From positions 1 through 64,000 of the forward strand of contig NZ_JAGSYI010000002.1 of the NCBI RefSeq assembly GCF_025685625.1: 64,000 nt of DNA, read 5' to 3'. The DNA is from Acidicapsa acidisoli (lineage in GTDB: Bacteria; Acidobacteriota; Terriglobia; Terriglobales; Acidobacteriaceae). Shown one piece after another: positions 6,776 through 17,800 of the stretch. Position 1 is the first letter of the stretch, and each line of letters starts with the position of its first letter. The notes below the pieces were generated by a model, which saw only the letters and a program-made list of their open reading frames with translations, did not search any database and was not told the DNA's origin. The position numbers and the translations under genes are program-made.

Positions 6776-9631
6776 CTACTTCTCTTTGTGGGTTGGCGTC
6801 CAGCGGATGCCGGCGGAGAACGTCGGCTGGTAGTACTCGCGCTGGATCATGTACTGCTGGCTGCCCTGGTAGAAGCCGAAGACCTCGTTATTGAGGTTGA
6901 GGCCGGACAACACCAAGCTCATGTTTTCCCGCAGTCCGATGATGCCCTGCGCATCCACCTGGATATGTGAGTAGAAGTACTGGTCGCTGAGCGGGCCCTT
7001 GATGCCGCCGGGCATACCGTCTGTGTACTGGTAGGCGGCAATGTTGGCCTGGTTGTAAGAAATCCCCATGCGCAGGGAGTAACGGCCGCGATCATAAGTG
7101 GGACTGATGTTGAAGACATTGGGTGAGTTGCGCAGCAGCCGGGGATGGTCGGAACGGCCGGGAATGCCGTTGGTGCTGGAGCCGATGTAGCTGTAGTTTG
7201 CCGACAGCCCGAGCCCACCGAGGAAGCCTGGCAGCGCGGAGTAGTGCTGCAGATATGACGCCTCAAAGCCGCTCAACCATGCGCTGCCGGCGTTGACCGG
7301 TTGAGTAGCCAGATAGTTCCCGCGATCCACTGCCGGCGCGCCAGGGGGCAGATAGTTCGGAAGCTGATAGGAGCTCGTGACAATCGGGTTTTGGAGCGAC
7401 TTGTAGAAGTAGCCGACGGAGATGATGCCCAACGGTTTCAGATAGTGATTGAAGAGCACATCCACGTCGTCGCCGGTTTCGGCCTTCAGGTTGGCGTTGC
7501 CGAAGGTGACGGAATATTTGTTGGCACCGTTGCCGTTAATCGACCAGCTGAGCGGCTGGGCGATGTCCTGCGGATCTGGCCGCGACAGACCGCGTGCATA
7601 GATCAAACGGACGTCGCTCTCGGGCCCGGCGCGAAATCGGAGCGAGGCGCTCGGCAAGAGGGTGTAGTAGGAGCCGGAGAAGGCATTGGGCGCGACGGCG
7701 CCACTATCGCCAAAGGCAAGGTTGTGAACGCCGTCGAAGGTGTTCTCCGCGCGCAGGCCAGCGATGAAACGCACACCGTTGGAGAAGTCGATCGTGTTCA
7801 TCACATACCCGGCGCTGACCTGTTCCACCAGGCCGAACTGCGAGGGATCCTGTCCTTGCGTGCTGCTGGAGCTAAATGAGGTCGGATTGGAATTGGCATA
7901 CGCGAGGACGTCTTCCAGCGAGACGTTGTAGCCGAGCTGGTACGCACCGCCGTTGTAGTAGTTGTGGTTGACCATACGGTTGGGAAACTGGGACATGCTC
8001 AGTGTGCCGTAGGGCGAGAGCGAAAGAACATAGGTGTCGGCATATTTGTGTTCGTTGCGGAACTTGCCGCCGTACTCGAAGACTGCCGAGCGGTTGCCGA
8101 TGTGATACTGCCAGGCGCCCGATCCACCAACGCCGAGGTTGAGCTGAACTGCTTCGCCCAGGTCACGGGTGATCCCGCCGACTGTGGGAGTCATGACGAA
8201 GTTGGCCGGATTCTGAATCTCTGTAAAACAGGGCTGGGTCCACTGTGGAAGGTATTTATCCTTGGTCGCTGACTGGTTGAATTGGCAGTTACTCGAAGGA
8301 AGGGTCGAGCCGAAGTTTGCGTCCGAATAGGGCGAATTGCCGTAGGAAGAACGGCCGATATTGGCTTCCCATGTGTACCACGTCCTATTAAAAACGTGGT
8401 TGCCGCCGATGATCAGGCTGCCTACTTGAATATCGGGGTTTCGAAGCTCCCCGTCATAGGAAGGAGTGCCGCCCTGATTTTGCGGGGCAAGCAGTGAGAC
8501 TCCGGGCGTGTTGTCCTGAAGCTGGTAGGCCCAGCGGTCGCCGTAGTTTTTGAAATCCGAATAGAGAAAACGCGCGTAAAGGTTCGATCCGTCGCGGATG
8601 CGGTAGTCGGCGCTTCCAGCCAAACCGTATCGCGAGCGGAAATACTGGTACTCGCGGAGACTCATGCCATCGAACCAGGTTGCACCGCTATTTTCATCGG
8701 GGGACGGCTCGATGTCGTCGATGCCGCGGCCTTCCCAGTCATACGAGCCGCCGACGATGATGCCGAGTTTCTTGCTGGCTCCGAAACGGCGGCCCAATGT
8801 GGCGGTCTCGGTTGTGTTGCCACGGCCGCCTTGAATCGGCGTGATGCCGCCCAGGCCAGTGATCTCGACCGTCGGCGTGTCGGTCGCGGTCTTGGTGACA
8901 AGATTTACTGAGCCGCCGATGCCGTCGCCTTCCATGTTCGCCTGCAGGGTTTTGCTGATCTGGACAGACTCAACCAGGCTGGATGGAATGGCGTCGAATT
9001 TGATCTGGCGGACGCCGGGCTCTTCGGAGGGGAGGTTCACGCCGTCCACCGTGGTGTTGGTAAGGCGTGGCTCCGTGCTGCGGACCTGCACGTATTTGCC
9101 TTCGCCTTCATCTCGCTCGAGCGTCACGCTTGGCAGGCGCCCCAGCGCGTCGGCAAGGTTTGCATTGGGCAGGCTGGTGATGACTTCGTTTGGCATTACC
9201 TGGAGAAGGTTGTCGGCTGCGCGCTCCACGTTGATGGCTTCAGCTTCGGCGGAGGCACGGCCGGCCGTTACGACAACAGTCTCGTCCTGATTGGCGACGT
9301 GCAATTGAGCATCGACATTCGCGGTCTGCCCGGCGCTGACGCTAACCGTCGTGGTGAACGGAGCCAGGCCAACGTATGTAATGGTGAGATTGTAGGTTCC
9401 GGGCGCGAGGCCATTGATGTAGAACCGCCCCTCTTCGTTGGTGGAGACTGTGAGGGCAGGCGACTGCGTGGAGATCTGTGCACCTTGCAGAATGGCTCCG
9501 GCCTGATCGGTGACCGTTCCTCCGACAGCTCCGCGTGTTTGCGCTTTGGCACCGGGCAAAAAGCCGCAGAGCAGCAACGCGAAAACGAGAAGCGAAACAC
9601 AGTGGTGGGGACGGTATACTTGCGACGTCAT
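6776..9631 (-). CDS. TonB-dependent receptor, TonB-Xanth-Caul type (951 aa)
   Basis: This outer-membrane active transporter takes up a large substrate, powered by TonB. A signal peptide ends at about residue 30 (GAKA). A carboxypeptidase-regulatory beta domain spans about 32..110 (GGTVTDQAGAILQGAQIST). The plug spans about 140..250, including DALGRLPSVTLERDEGEG and NMEGDGIGGSVNLVT. This plug pattern is the one seen in receptors that import sugars and oligosaccharides in Xanthomonas and Caulobacter, so carbohydrate uptake is likely. The rest is a 22-strand barrel. The C-terminus ends in FSAGIRWTPTHKEK, a few charged residues past the last strand. AAGGAG at 9638..9643 supports the start. No substrate-processing genes adjoin it. 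Confidence 0.95.
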   Translation of the reverse strand: MTSQVYRPHHCVSLLVFALLLCGFLPGAKAQTRGAVGGTVTDQAGAILQGAQISTQSPALTVSTNEEGRFYINGLAPGTYNLTITYVGLAPFTTTVSVSAGQTANVDAQLHVANQDETVVVTAGRASAEAEAINVERAADNLLQVMPNEVITSLPNANLADALGRLPSVTLERDEGEGKYVQVRSTEPRLTNTTVDGVNLPSEEPGVRQIKFDAIPSSLVESVQISKTLQANMEGDGIGGSVNLVTKTATDTPTVEITGLGGITPIQGGRGNTTETATLGRRFGASKKLGIIVGGSYDWEGRGIDDIEPSPDENSGATWFDGMSLREYQYFRSRYGLAGSADYRIRDGSNLYARFLYSDFKNYGDRWAYQLQDNTPGVSLLAPQNQGGTPSYDGELRNPDIQVGSLIIGGNHVFNRTWYTWEANIGRSSYGNSPYSDANFGSTLPSSNCQFNQSATKDKYLPQWTQPCFTEIQNPANFVMTPTVGGITRDLGEAVQLNLGVGGSGAWQYHIGNRSAVFEYGGKFRNEHKYADTYVLSLSPYGTLSMSQFPNRMVNHNYYNGGAYQLGYNVSLEDVLAYANSNPTSFSSSSTQGQDPSQFGLVEQVSAGYVMNTIDFSNGVRFIAGLRAENTFDGVHNLAFGDSGAVAPNAFSGSYYTLLPSASLRFRAGPESDVRLIYARGLSRPDPQDIAQPLSWSINGNGANKYSVTFGNANLKAETGDDVDVLFNHYLKPLGIISVGYFYKSLQNPIVTSSYQLPNYLPPGAPAVDRGNYLATQPVNAGSAWLSGFEASYLQHYSALPGFLGGLGLSANYSYIGSSTNGIPGRSDHPRLLRNSPNVFNISPTYDRGRYSLRMGISYNQANIAAYQYTDGMPGGIKGPLSDQYFYSHIQVDAQGIIGLRENMSLVLSGLNLNNEVFGFYQGSQQYMIQREYYQPTFSAGIRWTPTHKEK

Positions 9632-10385
9632 TGGCTTCTCCTTACTCAGGTCATCTTCTGTGGCTTATTGAACCGCGCCACTAAGTGGCGTCCGGCGAAC
9701 CTACAGGGTGATGTCTGAGCGTGCTATATAAGAGCGATGAGATATCCGTATATGACAACTGCGAGCAGTCGCATAACTGTTGTGGCAACCGAATGTTGCC
9801 GGCCTCCGCGGTTTTTCTTTGGGGCGAGCTCAGTCTATGGAGACAAATCTTAAGAAACCCTGAAGGTTCAACCTGTTTCACTGAAGATTCAAGAGCAATT
9901 CACTGTCCTTTCACGGAACGCTGAGGCACTTGACCGTCCCATGAAAACGTCGTCGCGGACGACTGTTTTCGGCGAGCATCTTGCCCGTTTCCGGTTGCCT
10001 CCGATGCGGGGCGGGGGCAAAGACGGCCGCGGTGAGTTCTACGATTCGGGAATGTATGACGGCGTCGCCGTCTTCGTCCGCTTCATCCGGATGGTAAATC
10101 CGCTCGATTCCTATTACTGGGAACATCATTCTTTGCCGAGGGCGGCACAACCTGGGAGACGAACCTCGTCTGGGATCTGATGGGAAATAAAGGATGCGGG
10201 ATGACTGGCGCAAGGAACTGGAACGCGCAGTGAAAAATGAAGTCTCCTGATAGAACAGAGAAAGTTCTCAATGAACAACTTCAGGGCCGATGCTTTTTTG
10301 CAAGTCCCTGCGAAGAGCCCGTGCAACACGTGGCTGGAGAGCCGCATCCCATCTTCAGTTCGTGGTTAAGACAGGAGAACAAACG
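9632..10385. other. Gene-free stretch
   Basis: This 754-base stretch separates the TonB receptor start from a small membrane protein. I see no convincing coding region; the open frames on both strands are short and Arg/Pro-rich. A GGCAAC-CGAAT-GTTGCC inverted repeat is at 9784..9800. A hairpin of two 6-bp arms with one bulge and a GCG loop is at 9943..9970 (GAAAACGTCGTC). The receptor promoter should lie in 9650..9800, but no clear -35/-10 pair is present. Confidence 0.55.
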
Positions 10386-10538
10386 ATGCTTTGGACCATA
10401 TTCGTGATACTTCTGGTCCTGTGGTTGCTCGGTTTTATCGGCTTCCACGTCATTGGAGCGTACATTCACATTTTGCTTGTGCTGGCGTTGATCGTCCTGA
10501 TTATTCAATTAGTCAGCGGACGACGGCCGGTGCTTTAG
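10386..10538 (+). CDS. Lmo0937/DUF5670-like small membrane protein (50 aa)
   Basis: This 50-residue protein is two hydrophobic helices and a short basic tail (MLWTIFVILLVLWLLGFIGF, then a His/Gly turn and LVLALIVLIIQLVSGRRPVL). It fits the Lmo0937 family, small membrane proteins of unknown role that are often induced by envelope or osmotic stress. A strong ribosome site (AGGAG at 10373..10377) is eight bases upstream of ATG 10386, which makes this start preferable to a longer frame that begins at 10290. A weak terminator-like repeat follows at about 10566..10595. Confidence 0.75.
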   Translation: MLWTIFVILLVLWLLGFIGFHVIGAYIHILLVLALIVLIIQLVSGRRPVL

Positions 10539-10806
10539 CACACATTCATCGAACCTGTCAGTGTGAAGGCGGATCGCTTGGTTTAAGTAATCCGTCTTTA
10601 GCTCTCTTTCTTTCTGCGCCCAGTCCTAAAGAACAGATTTGCGTTCCAATGATGGATCGGGCGTCGCTACCGGTCGAAAAACGCTGCTGTTGCAGTCGGC
10701 AGAGGGCTAGTTGCTCCCTCATCAATCCGATGCCAATTCCACAAAGCTTATAGGTTCAGGAGAGGGTTCGCAGGGCGCCTCATAGATTGAAATACGAGAT
10801 ACGCGA

Positions 10807-13800
10807 TTACCAGGTCTTCTTGATAATTGCGTCGAAGGCGAACCCACCACTTTGATCGCGCGTTGCGCTTAGAGCAACGCGTGGAGATAGCTGATACTGC
10901 CCCTGAATGGTCTGAGTCTGAGTCGAGGCAACATTGGACGAGAACGTCACGAACAAGTTACCTGTTACGCGCTGTTGGATTGTGATGTTAGCGCCCGCCT
11001 GTCCTTGGCTTGTCCCCCCTGCCAGTACCGGATTAATGGAGAGTTGCGAGATGCCCGCAATCTTCGAAATGCGACTAGTAACTTGACTGCTGACCTGCGA
11101 TGCGACGAGGCCCGCAGCCGCCTGGTTTGCCGATGTCGAAGCGTTTGCCGTATTGCTGGCCTCTGTCGTCTGACCAAATGCCAGCAGATTGATGATATCC
11201 GCCGATGGCAAAGCTGGGTCTGAATTGTAATTGGTACGCAACTGATCCACCGGGCCATTGAATCGAAGGTAGACGTCATACTGCTGAATCGTCGTCTTCA
11301 AAGACAAATTGAGCACAGGCTGAGTCTCTGAGGGATTTACGAATTCAACTGTTCCTCCGTTCAGCACAAACCTGTCGCCATTCAAGATGACATCGCCATT
11401 GTTTATATTGACTCGGCCAAGAATGACTGGATTTGCCGCGGTGCCTCGCACTTGAAGATTTGCAGAGCCATTGATACTCAAAGTTCGACTGACGAGGTCG
11501 ACATTACTACTGGAACGCACAGCCAGGTTGAGTTGCAGGTTTTGACTGAAGCCTGGCGTGGGCGGGGCCGATACCCCTCCGGAGAACTGACTGATGAAGC
11601 TATTCATATCGAAGGCAGAGGTAAAGGACAGATCCGTGAGGTTAATTGAGCCGCCTAACACAGCCGCGTCCGTTGAACCGGCCAGTCTGAGATTTGCATC
11701 TATGCCTTCCCGCATTCCCTGTGGATATAGCATGCGAATACCATTCGCGGCCAATCCAAGATCAAACTGAATCGTGGGTCGCAATAAAACCCCGCCTTGA
11801 GCGGTGACAGTTCCTCCTCCGATCGTGCCTTGAAATTTGGCGATGCTGATACGGTCTCTGGTGAGTGTTAACGTACCGTTTCCATTCTGCAGACCTACCG
11901 GTAGATCTTCCGATGCGTAAGTAGCATTCACGATATCGATCTTGCCCCCGAAGTCCGATGTTCCGTTAGAGTTGATGTCGAACTTCAACTCGCCGGATGT
12001 TCTTACGTCGGGATCAAAGAGTTGCGCGAGTTGAAGGTTGACCGTGCCTTGCAGCATAACGGACATGGGCGCGCTCGTTGTGACCGGAATCGAGCCCTGA
12101 AACGAAAGGTCCGTGTCAGTGCCTCGAATGCTTCCGCGTTGCACAAGGACGGTGCCGTTCTTATAGTCGGCATGAATAGGACTTGCGGCCGCAAGCTGGA
12201 TGCTCTTGCCATAAGCCATCCGGAGAGTTGGAATGGTAACATGCGCCTCAATGAGATTCTTATTCTTGAGCGGACCATGCAGTGTGGCATGAACTTCCGT
12301 GTCACCGGAAAGATCTGCTGCCTGCTCTGGCGCATAGATTGCCAGCAAAGGTTGGAATGGAATGGCTTGCGTATCGAGTGTTATGTCAGCAAGGTAGTCG
12401 CCCGTGAGGTCGACCCTGGCTTTGCCTTGAATATTCGTATTCACTGCGGATGTGGCAAGGGTAGCATTCGCTATGTGATCAGCGACGTCGACGCGAAGGT
12501 TCAAGTCTGTAATTGCCTGCTTTTGAACGATGAGCCGGGGGATTTGCAACGAAGCCTGCATTTGAGGGTCGGTAATAGATCCTGACCCGCTTGCGTTCAA
12601 TGAGAGAACTCCGGTCGCATCAATGTTCCGCGCCTTTAGGGCCTGCAACTTGTCCAGCGAAATTCCGGCGGCTGTCAGCTTGGCTGAATAGGTCTTATCT
12701 TTAGGCCGAACACTTACGTTGCCTTGTATGTTGCCGGAAGGCAGCCGAATCGCAAGGTCCGCATGGGCTTCATCTCCAGTTCCCGAAAAAGTTACGTTCG
12801 CCATCGGAATGGGCTGATCGTACGCTACGAGCCCCGTTAGCGCGATGCTTCCATTGCCTACCGGATTAAGTTCCGTACCATGTATCTTGATATTCGCTGC
12901 AAGAGTACCGGTCACCGGCAATGCCTGCCCTGTCAATTTTGCGAGTTCCGCGACGTTTAACTGAGATGCATCCAGATCGGCTTGAACTGGACTGGTATTG
13001 GTGAAAGACCATTGCGTCAGGCCGGTGCTTGCGTTGAAGCGAATATGACCACGCGAAGCAGGTTCCATTTCTCCGTGCTGCAGACTGGCTAATGTGGGGC
13101 TCAACTCAACGTCGCATCGCAGCAACTTCCACTCGGTTCCGTTTGCGTGTAAATTTGAAGCCGAAAGCTGCCCTGTAAGATGCGGCGCTGTCGTCGAACC
13201 GTGGATGGTTCCCTGGAATTGAGCATTGCCGGCGAGTCCCAATGGCCGTAGTGATTGACCGGCGACGGGTGTGCGAAAGATGTCCGCTATGGCCTCAACC
13301 TCGCGGAGATCATTGGCTTGAAGCTTCAGATCGAGACTTGATCGATCACTTACTACGCCGTTCATAGTGAGGTTGGTTTGCGGCGTCTGCACATAGCTCT
13401 TCTCTAACGCGATCTGTTTATTTGCAGCTGTATAAGCTCCATGAATTGCGCCTTCGATTGGGATACTGTTTAGCGGGGCAGGCATGCTTGTTGTCTTGAC
13501 CGCGGCGGATTCTCCAATATCATGCGCTGGGCCTTGGACTTGGCCCTTGATCGCGGCGTCAGCATGAGCCACAAGATCCTTGAATGTCTTTCCCCATGAA
13601 GCCTCAAGCTTGGCATCCACGCCGCCCGACAATGCAAGGCTGCTGGCCGAGGCTGACTTGCCAGCGAGGCGTTTCAACTCTGCGAGCGACACGTTGCGAA
13701 GCGTGGCATTCACGCTTGAATGTGAATCGCCGGCGATCTTGCTCATGGTGCCTGCGCCGGCAAGTGTGCCGCCCAGGAGATTCAATCTTAGTCCTGTGAG

Positions 13801-14862
13801 ATTGGCGTCGCCATCTGTGAGCGAGTAATTTGCTGTGAGGTTGGTGATTTGGGTGCGTAGTGAGGGCGTCTTCACGTCCAGTTGTCGACTATATAGGTTA
13901 CCGGTGACGACTAACGACTCAAGGAGTGTGTGGTTGAGTATCTGCTGATAATGCAGATTACCTATTGTGTGGAGTTGGCCGTTCGGTGTAGATGGACTGT
14001 TCAGGATCTGGCCTACCTGAGCTCCGTCAACCGTTACATCATATTGCGCATCCGCGATAGGATGCGAGTAATTCTGCACGGTTGCAGTGAGCAGAAGTTG
14101 TGACGGACCGGAGGACAGCTTTGCACGGGTTAGATGAAAGGTCGTCGGAGTTGCATCGAATTCTGCCGCAAGATTGTGTGAAATCGTTCTGAGTGTGCCT
14201 GAAACGAAATGGCCGTCTGTGTACGACAGGCTTCCCGAATACTTTTGCATCAGGCTATTAAAGGACGCTTGAAATTCGACGTCGTGCAAGTCGGCGGCCA
14301 AAGGGCTTTGTTGGTCGTTGTAGTAGACCTCACCATGATCGAGTACAGCATGTCGAATGGCAAGGTCAAAGATACTTGTATTACTGCTGCTGTTGCCTGT
14401 GCTCTTGATCACAGGGAGATTCGAGGCTCCATTCGCATCAACAAAGATGCGTACGATGGGACGATCTACTCGAACGCTTTCCAGATACCACTTGGCATGG
14501 AGAAGGGAAACGATACGAACACCAACCTCAGCGTGATCTACTTGAAGCAATGGCGGATTTGCGTATGGAGAAGCGCCGTCAATCGTAAGACCATACAAAT
14601 CCAGGTCGAGGTGCGAAAGGTTCAATGCGAAATTCTGTAATTGCACGCGGACGCCGAGACTATCACTGGCTTTTTGTTGAACTGCATTGAGGATGTACTT
14701 GTGGAACGATTCATTGTGCAACAGAATCGTAATCGTAATAGCCGCGAGCACGATCAACGCTGCCACACCACCCAGCATCCAGCCAAGGATCTTCCATGGC
14801 ACACGACGATGCATTGACGGTCGCGGTCGACGTGGCTGCGGATTGTGTACTGTGTCGTTCAT
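10807..14862 (-). CDS. tamB: TamB-like translocation/assembly protein (1351 aa)
   Basis: This is an inner-membrane anchored, periplasm-spanning AsmA-like protein with a C-terminal TamB (DUF490) domain. It is thought to form a beta-groove that carries lipids or helps assemble outer-membrane proteins. An N-terminal basic stretch is followed by one transmembrane helix at about residues 25..48 (GWMLGGVAALIVLAAITITI). The AsmA-like region begins about 50, with a long beta-rich body. The C-terminal domain about 1000..1351 contains GRVNINNGDVILNGDRF and ends in AIIKKTW, the signature end of the family. It begins 12 bases after the stop of the upstream outer-membrane gene, forming a TamA/TamB-like operon. 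Length is typical of large acidobacterial TamB proteins. Confidence 0.93.
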   Translation of the reverse strand: MNDTVHNPQPRRPRPSMHRRVPWKILGWMLGGVAALIVLAAITITILLHNESFHKYILNAVQQKASDSLGVRVQLQNFALNLSHLDLDLYGLTIDGASPYANPPLLQVDHAEVGVRIVSLLHAKWYLESVRVDRPIVRIFVDANGASNLPVIKSTGNSSSNTSIFDLAIRHAVLDHGEVYYNDQQSPLAADLHDVEFQASFNSLMQKYSGSLSYTDGHFVSGTLRTISHNLAAEFDATPTTFHLTRAKLSSGPSQLLLTATVQNYSHPIADAQYDVTVDGAQVGQILNSPSTPNGQLHTIGNLHYQQILNHTLLESLVVTGNLYSRQLDVKTPSLRTQITNLTANYSLTDGDANLTGLRLNLLGGTLAGAGTMSKIAGDSHSSVNATLRNVSLAELKRLAGKSASASSLALSGGVDAKLEASWGKTFKDLVAHADAAIKGQVQGPAHDIGESAAVKTTSMPAPLNSIPIEGAIHGAYTAANKQIALEKSYVQTPQTNLTMNGVVSDRSSLDLKLQANDLREVEAIADIFRTPVAGQSLRPLGLAGNAQFQGTIHGSTTAPHLTGQLSASNLHANGTEWKLLRCDVELSPTLASLQHGEMEPASRGHIRFNASTGLTQWSFTNTSPVQADLDASQLNVAELAKLTGQALPVTGTLAANIKIHGTELNPVGNGSIALTGLVAYDQPIPMANVTFSGTGDEAHADLAIRLPSGNIQGNVSVRPKDKTYSAKLTAAGISLDKLQALKARNIDATGVLSLNASGSGSITDPQMQASLQIPRLIVQKQAITDLNLRVDVADHIANATLATSAVNTNIQGKARVDLTGDYLADITLDTQAIPFQPLLAIYAPEQAADLSGDTEVHATLHGPLKNKNLIEAHVTIPTLRMAYGKSIQLAAASPIHADYKNGTVLVQRGSIRGTDTDLSFQGSIPVTTSAPMSVMLQGTVNLQLAQLFDPDVRTSGELKFDINSNGTSDFGGKIDIVNATYASEDLPVGLQNGNGTLTLTRDRISIAKFQGTIGGGTVTAQGGVLLRPTIQFDLGLAANGIRMLYPQGMREGIDANLRLAGSTDAAVLGGSINLTDLSFTSAFDMNSFISQFSGGVSAPPTPGFSQNLQLNLAVRSSSNVDLVSRTLSINGSANLQVRGTAANPVILGRVNINNGDVILNGDRFVLNGGTVEFVNPSETQPVLNLSLKTTIQQYDVYLRFNGPVDQLRTNYNSDPALPSADIINLLAFGQTTEASNTANASTSANQAAAGLVASQVSSQVTSRISKIAGISQLSINPVLAGGTSQGQAGANITIQQRVTGNLFVTFSSNVASTQTQTIQGQYQLSPRVALSATRDQSGGFAFDAIIKKTW

Positions 14863-14874
14863 GGCGTCCCTCGC

Positions 14875-17800
14875 TTAGAATGCTTGTCCGATGCTGATAA
14901 AGTATTGTGTCGAACTGACTCCTGCTACTGGAGTACTAAGATTGTGGCCTATGTCGATTCGAACCGGACCGACAGGCGTGGCATAGCGCAAGCCCACGCC
15001 TACATTGTTCGAGTAGAGAGATGTGAAGTCGTGAAAGCCAATGATGGGAAACACATTGCCCCCGTCATAGAATGCAACCATGCCGAGTCCCTTTTTGAAG
15101 GGTAGCGGAATACGCGCCTCCGAATTGATGAGCAGTAGCTCGTTGCCGCCACTTGGAACCTGAATGAATACATTGCAGCCAGTCGCACCGTTGGGGCAGA
15201 CCTCCACCGGTCGCTGTGGTCCTGCGCCATCCAGTGGGAAGCCACGCAAGGAGTTACCGCCGCCACTGAAGAATGCTTCGCTTAAGGGAACGCGGCTATT
15301 CGCGAAGGGTTGCGCCAGGCCGACACGAAGGCTGTTTGCAAATACGATGTTATGGATGCCAGTCTTGTAATACGCAAATTGCCCAGTCAACTTGGCGAAG
15401 TCAACGCTCGATCCAAGCTTTGTGGTGTTGAAATCCAACTCGAGGGTATGCAACATCCCCTTGTGAGCATCCAAGGGATTGTCGCGCGTATCATGCGTTA
15501 GGTTTGCAGAAATTGTAGAGAGTCTAACATTGCGATCTTGCGGTAAAACAAGGCCTTGAATCAAGACCCTGGTAAGGTTGGTCTTGCTTAAGCTGTAACG
15601 CAAGAAGAGATTCGTCGTCTTCGCCTTATCCAGGTCTCGCTGTAATTGGAATGTACCTGCCTCCTGCTGTGAAGAATAAATCGGGTTTTCTTCATTCTTC
15701 TCGGCAGTGACGGAACTGGTAGCTCGCCAGGGCGACCATCGAAAGTTCGGATCAATATAGTAGACGGCGGCTCGCTGATCCAGGCGGCCTGCGAATCCTG
15801 TAAACGAAAACGTCTCGCCCTTGCCGCGAACATTGTTCCGCGTAAATTGGAAAGTTCCTCGCGGGCCGTAAAAAGTCTGCTGGCTCGATGTGAAACTGGT
15901 GGGTAAACCTACGGGCGGCAATCCTGGCAGAGTTACTGTGCCGCTTGGTACGCTCCCACCTCGGTTGATGACTTCAAAGCCGAAGCCGTAGGTGATTTGG
16001 TTCTTTTTCGCCTCATGGAGTTTTACCAGTACGTCTTCTTTCGTCTGGGTAGTAATCTGCCGCTTTGGGTCAACCTCTGCCCAATCGAATACGCCTGTGT
16101 GGTTATAGAGCCGACTCTCCGATGTCAATAATTGCGTCTCAGTCAGCGGAGTTCCTGGATGGATAGAGGAGACGTCTTCATCGATGAGCCGTTGCTTCGT
16201 GCTCGAACGACCCAGTGTGACGATGTCTCCGGCAAATACCTGCGGCCCCTCATAGATGTGATAGACCACGTTGATGTGGTGAGGATCATCTTTTGAGACC
16301 ACGGTCGCGGTCTGACGGAAGCTTGAGGTCAGATATCCGGCCTTGAGATATTGAGCGACAATACTGGCTCTATCGGCTTCGACGAGTGCCTGCGAATAGG
16401 GTTTGCCGGGTCCAAGTTTCAATCCATTTGGCGCATACTTGTTTTGAGGAAATGTATCTGCCCCTTCAATTTGCAGTGAGTTCACAATATCGCGGGGACC
16501 CTCCTGCACCTGAAACGAAACCTTGATGTCTCCGCCTTGATTGTCTACTTTAGAGACTACCTTCGCACTGCTGTAACCATGCGACTGGTAAACCGCCTGC
16601 AGATTCTTTACGCTATCGCGCACAAGCTTGGCGCTGAATTTTCCAGGCGAGAAAAGATGCTTCTTTTCAACGGCGAGATGAGGTATCAGATTATCCGAGG
16701 AAAGATGCGTATTTCCTGTGAGTGTTACCGCTGTCACTTTGTGCTTCTTCTCTTTTGAGATCGTGTAGAGGATCGTATCGCCTGTCGTACCTTGCGTTGA
16801 TTGAGCATCCACGTTTGCATCGAAGTAGCCCTTCGCCTGAAAGTACGACACGAGAGCCTGCCGGCCCTCCTGCACCGATTCGTCATCCACGTCGATCCCC
16901 TGGTAGAAAGGCAGCAACGATTTGCGCGTCCAACTGAACAGGTGGGCGCCTTTTATTTGGACATGGACGAGCGGACCAGTTGTCACTTGCAGGTGAATGT
17001 CGGCGCGATTGGTATCGGCATGATACTCAGCACCCTGGAGTTTGACCTGCGCGGCTAGCCGATCTTCCTTAGCTAGTTGAGCCTTTAAGTAGTTTGTCGC
17101 TCTGGTGAGAGTGGAACGATGGTATGCCTTTCCGGGCCGAATCGCCGCGCCGCGAGCGCGTGCCAGGAATGTCTGCAAGGCATGGTTCAACTTTGCTGTG
17201 TCCTGCGGACTGGCATCTGAAATGACGACATTTCCGAACCTTGCTTTCTGCTTGAGGGAAACGTGAAACAAGACATTCGCGAGACCATGCACTTGATCCA
17301 CTTGCGTTTCGGGTCGAACTTCGGCTTGAAAATAACCTTCCTGCTGGAAGAATGTCAGCAGGCTCTGTCGATCGCGCTCTACGTCATCCGCGTTGTAAGG
17401 CACCTGTGGTGGATAGTTTGCGACCTGCACCAGGCGCGAATATGCAAATCGTTCAGCCCCCGGAAACTTGAAGACTCCGAACCAAACCGCTGGCTCCAAA
17501 ATCATCAAGACACGAACCCCATCCGCTTCGGGATCTACCTGTAGCTGAACTTCTGTGAATTTTCCAGTTGCCTTTAAGGCGGCCACTGTCTGGTCGACCT
17601 TTGCCTGGGAAAACGGTTCTCCCGAGTGTTGCACGAAGAGGGAGGTGAATTCCGAGGATTTGAGTTCGGGATGCCCAGCGATTTCCACTGCCGTGACGTT
17701 TTGCCCCTCAAAGGAGGACAAGATTTGAGCCGTCTGTGGGGAGGTTTTAGGGGCTTGATCTGTAGCTTGATCTGCCGCAGGCGCTGCGCCCTGCTGTGCA

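Noticed and set aside
7301-7879. Plus-strand frame inside the 951-aa TonB receptor
   Set aside because: It is a shadow of the receptor coding sequence, with composition typical of antisense reading.
9911-10213. Minus-strand 100-codon frame, and an overlapping plus-strand 79-codon frame (9941..10180)
   Set aside because: Both are Arg/Pro-rich, have no ribosome site or motif and overlap each other, so neither can be supported.
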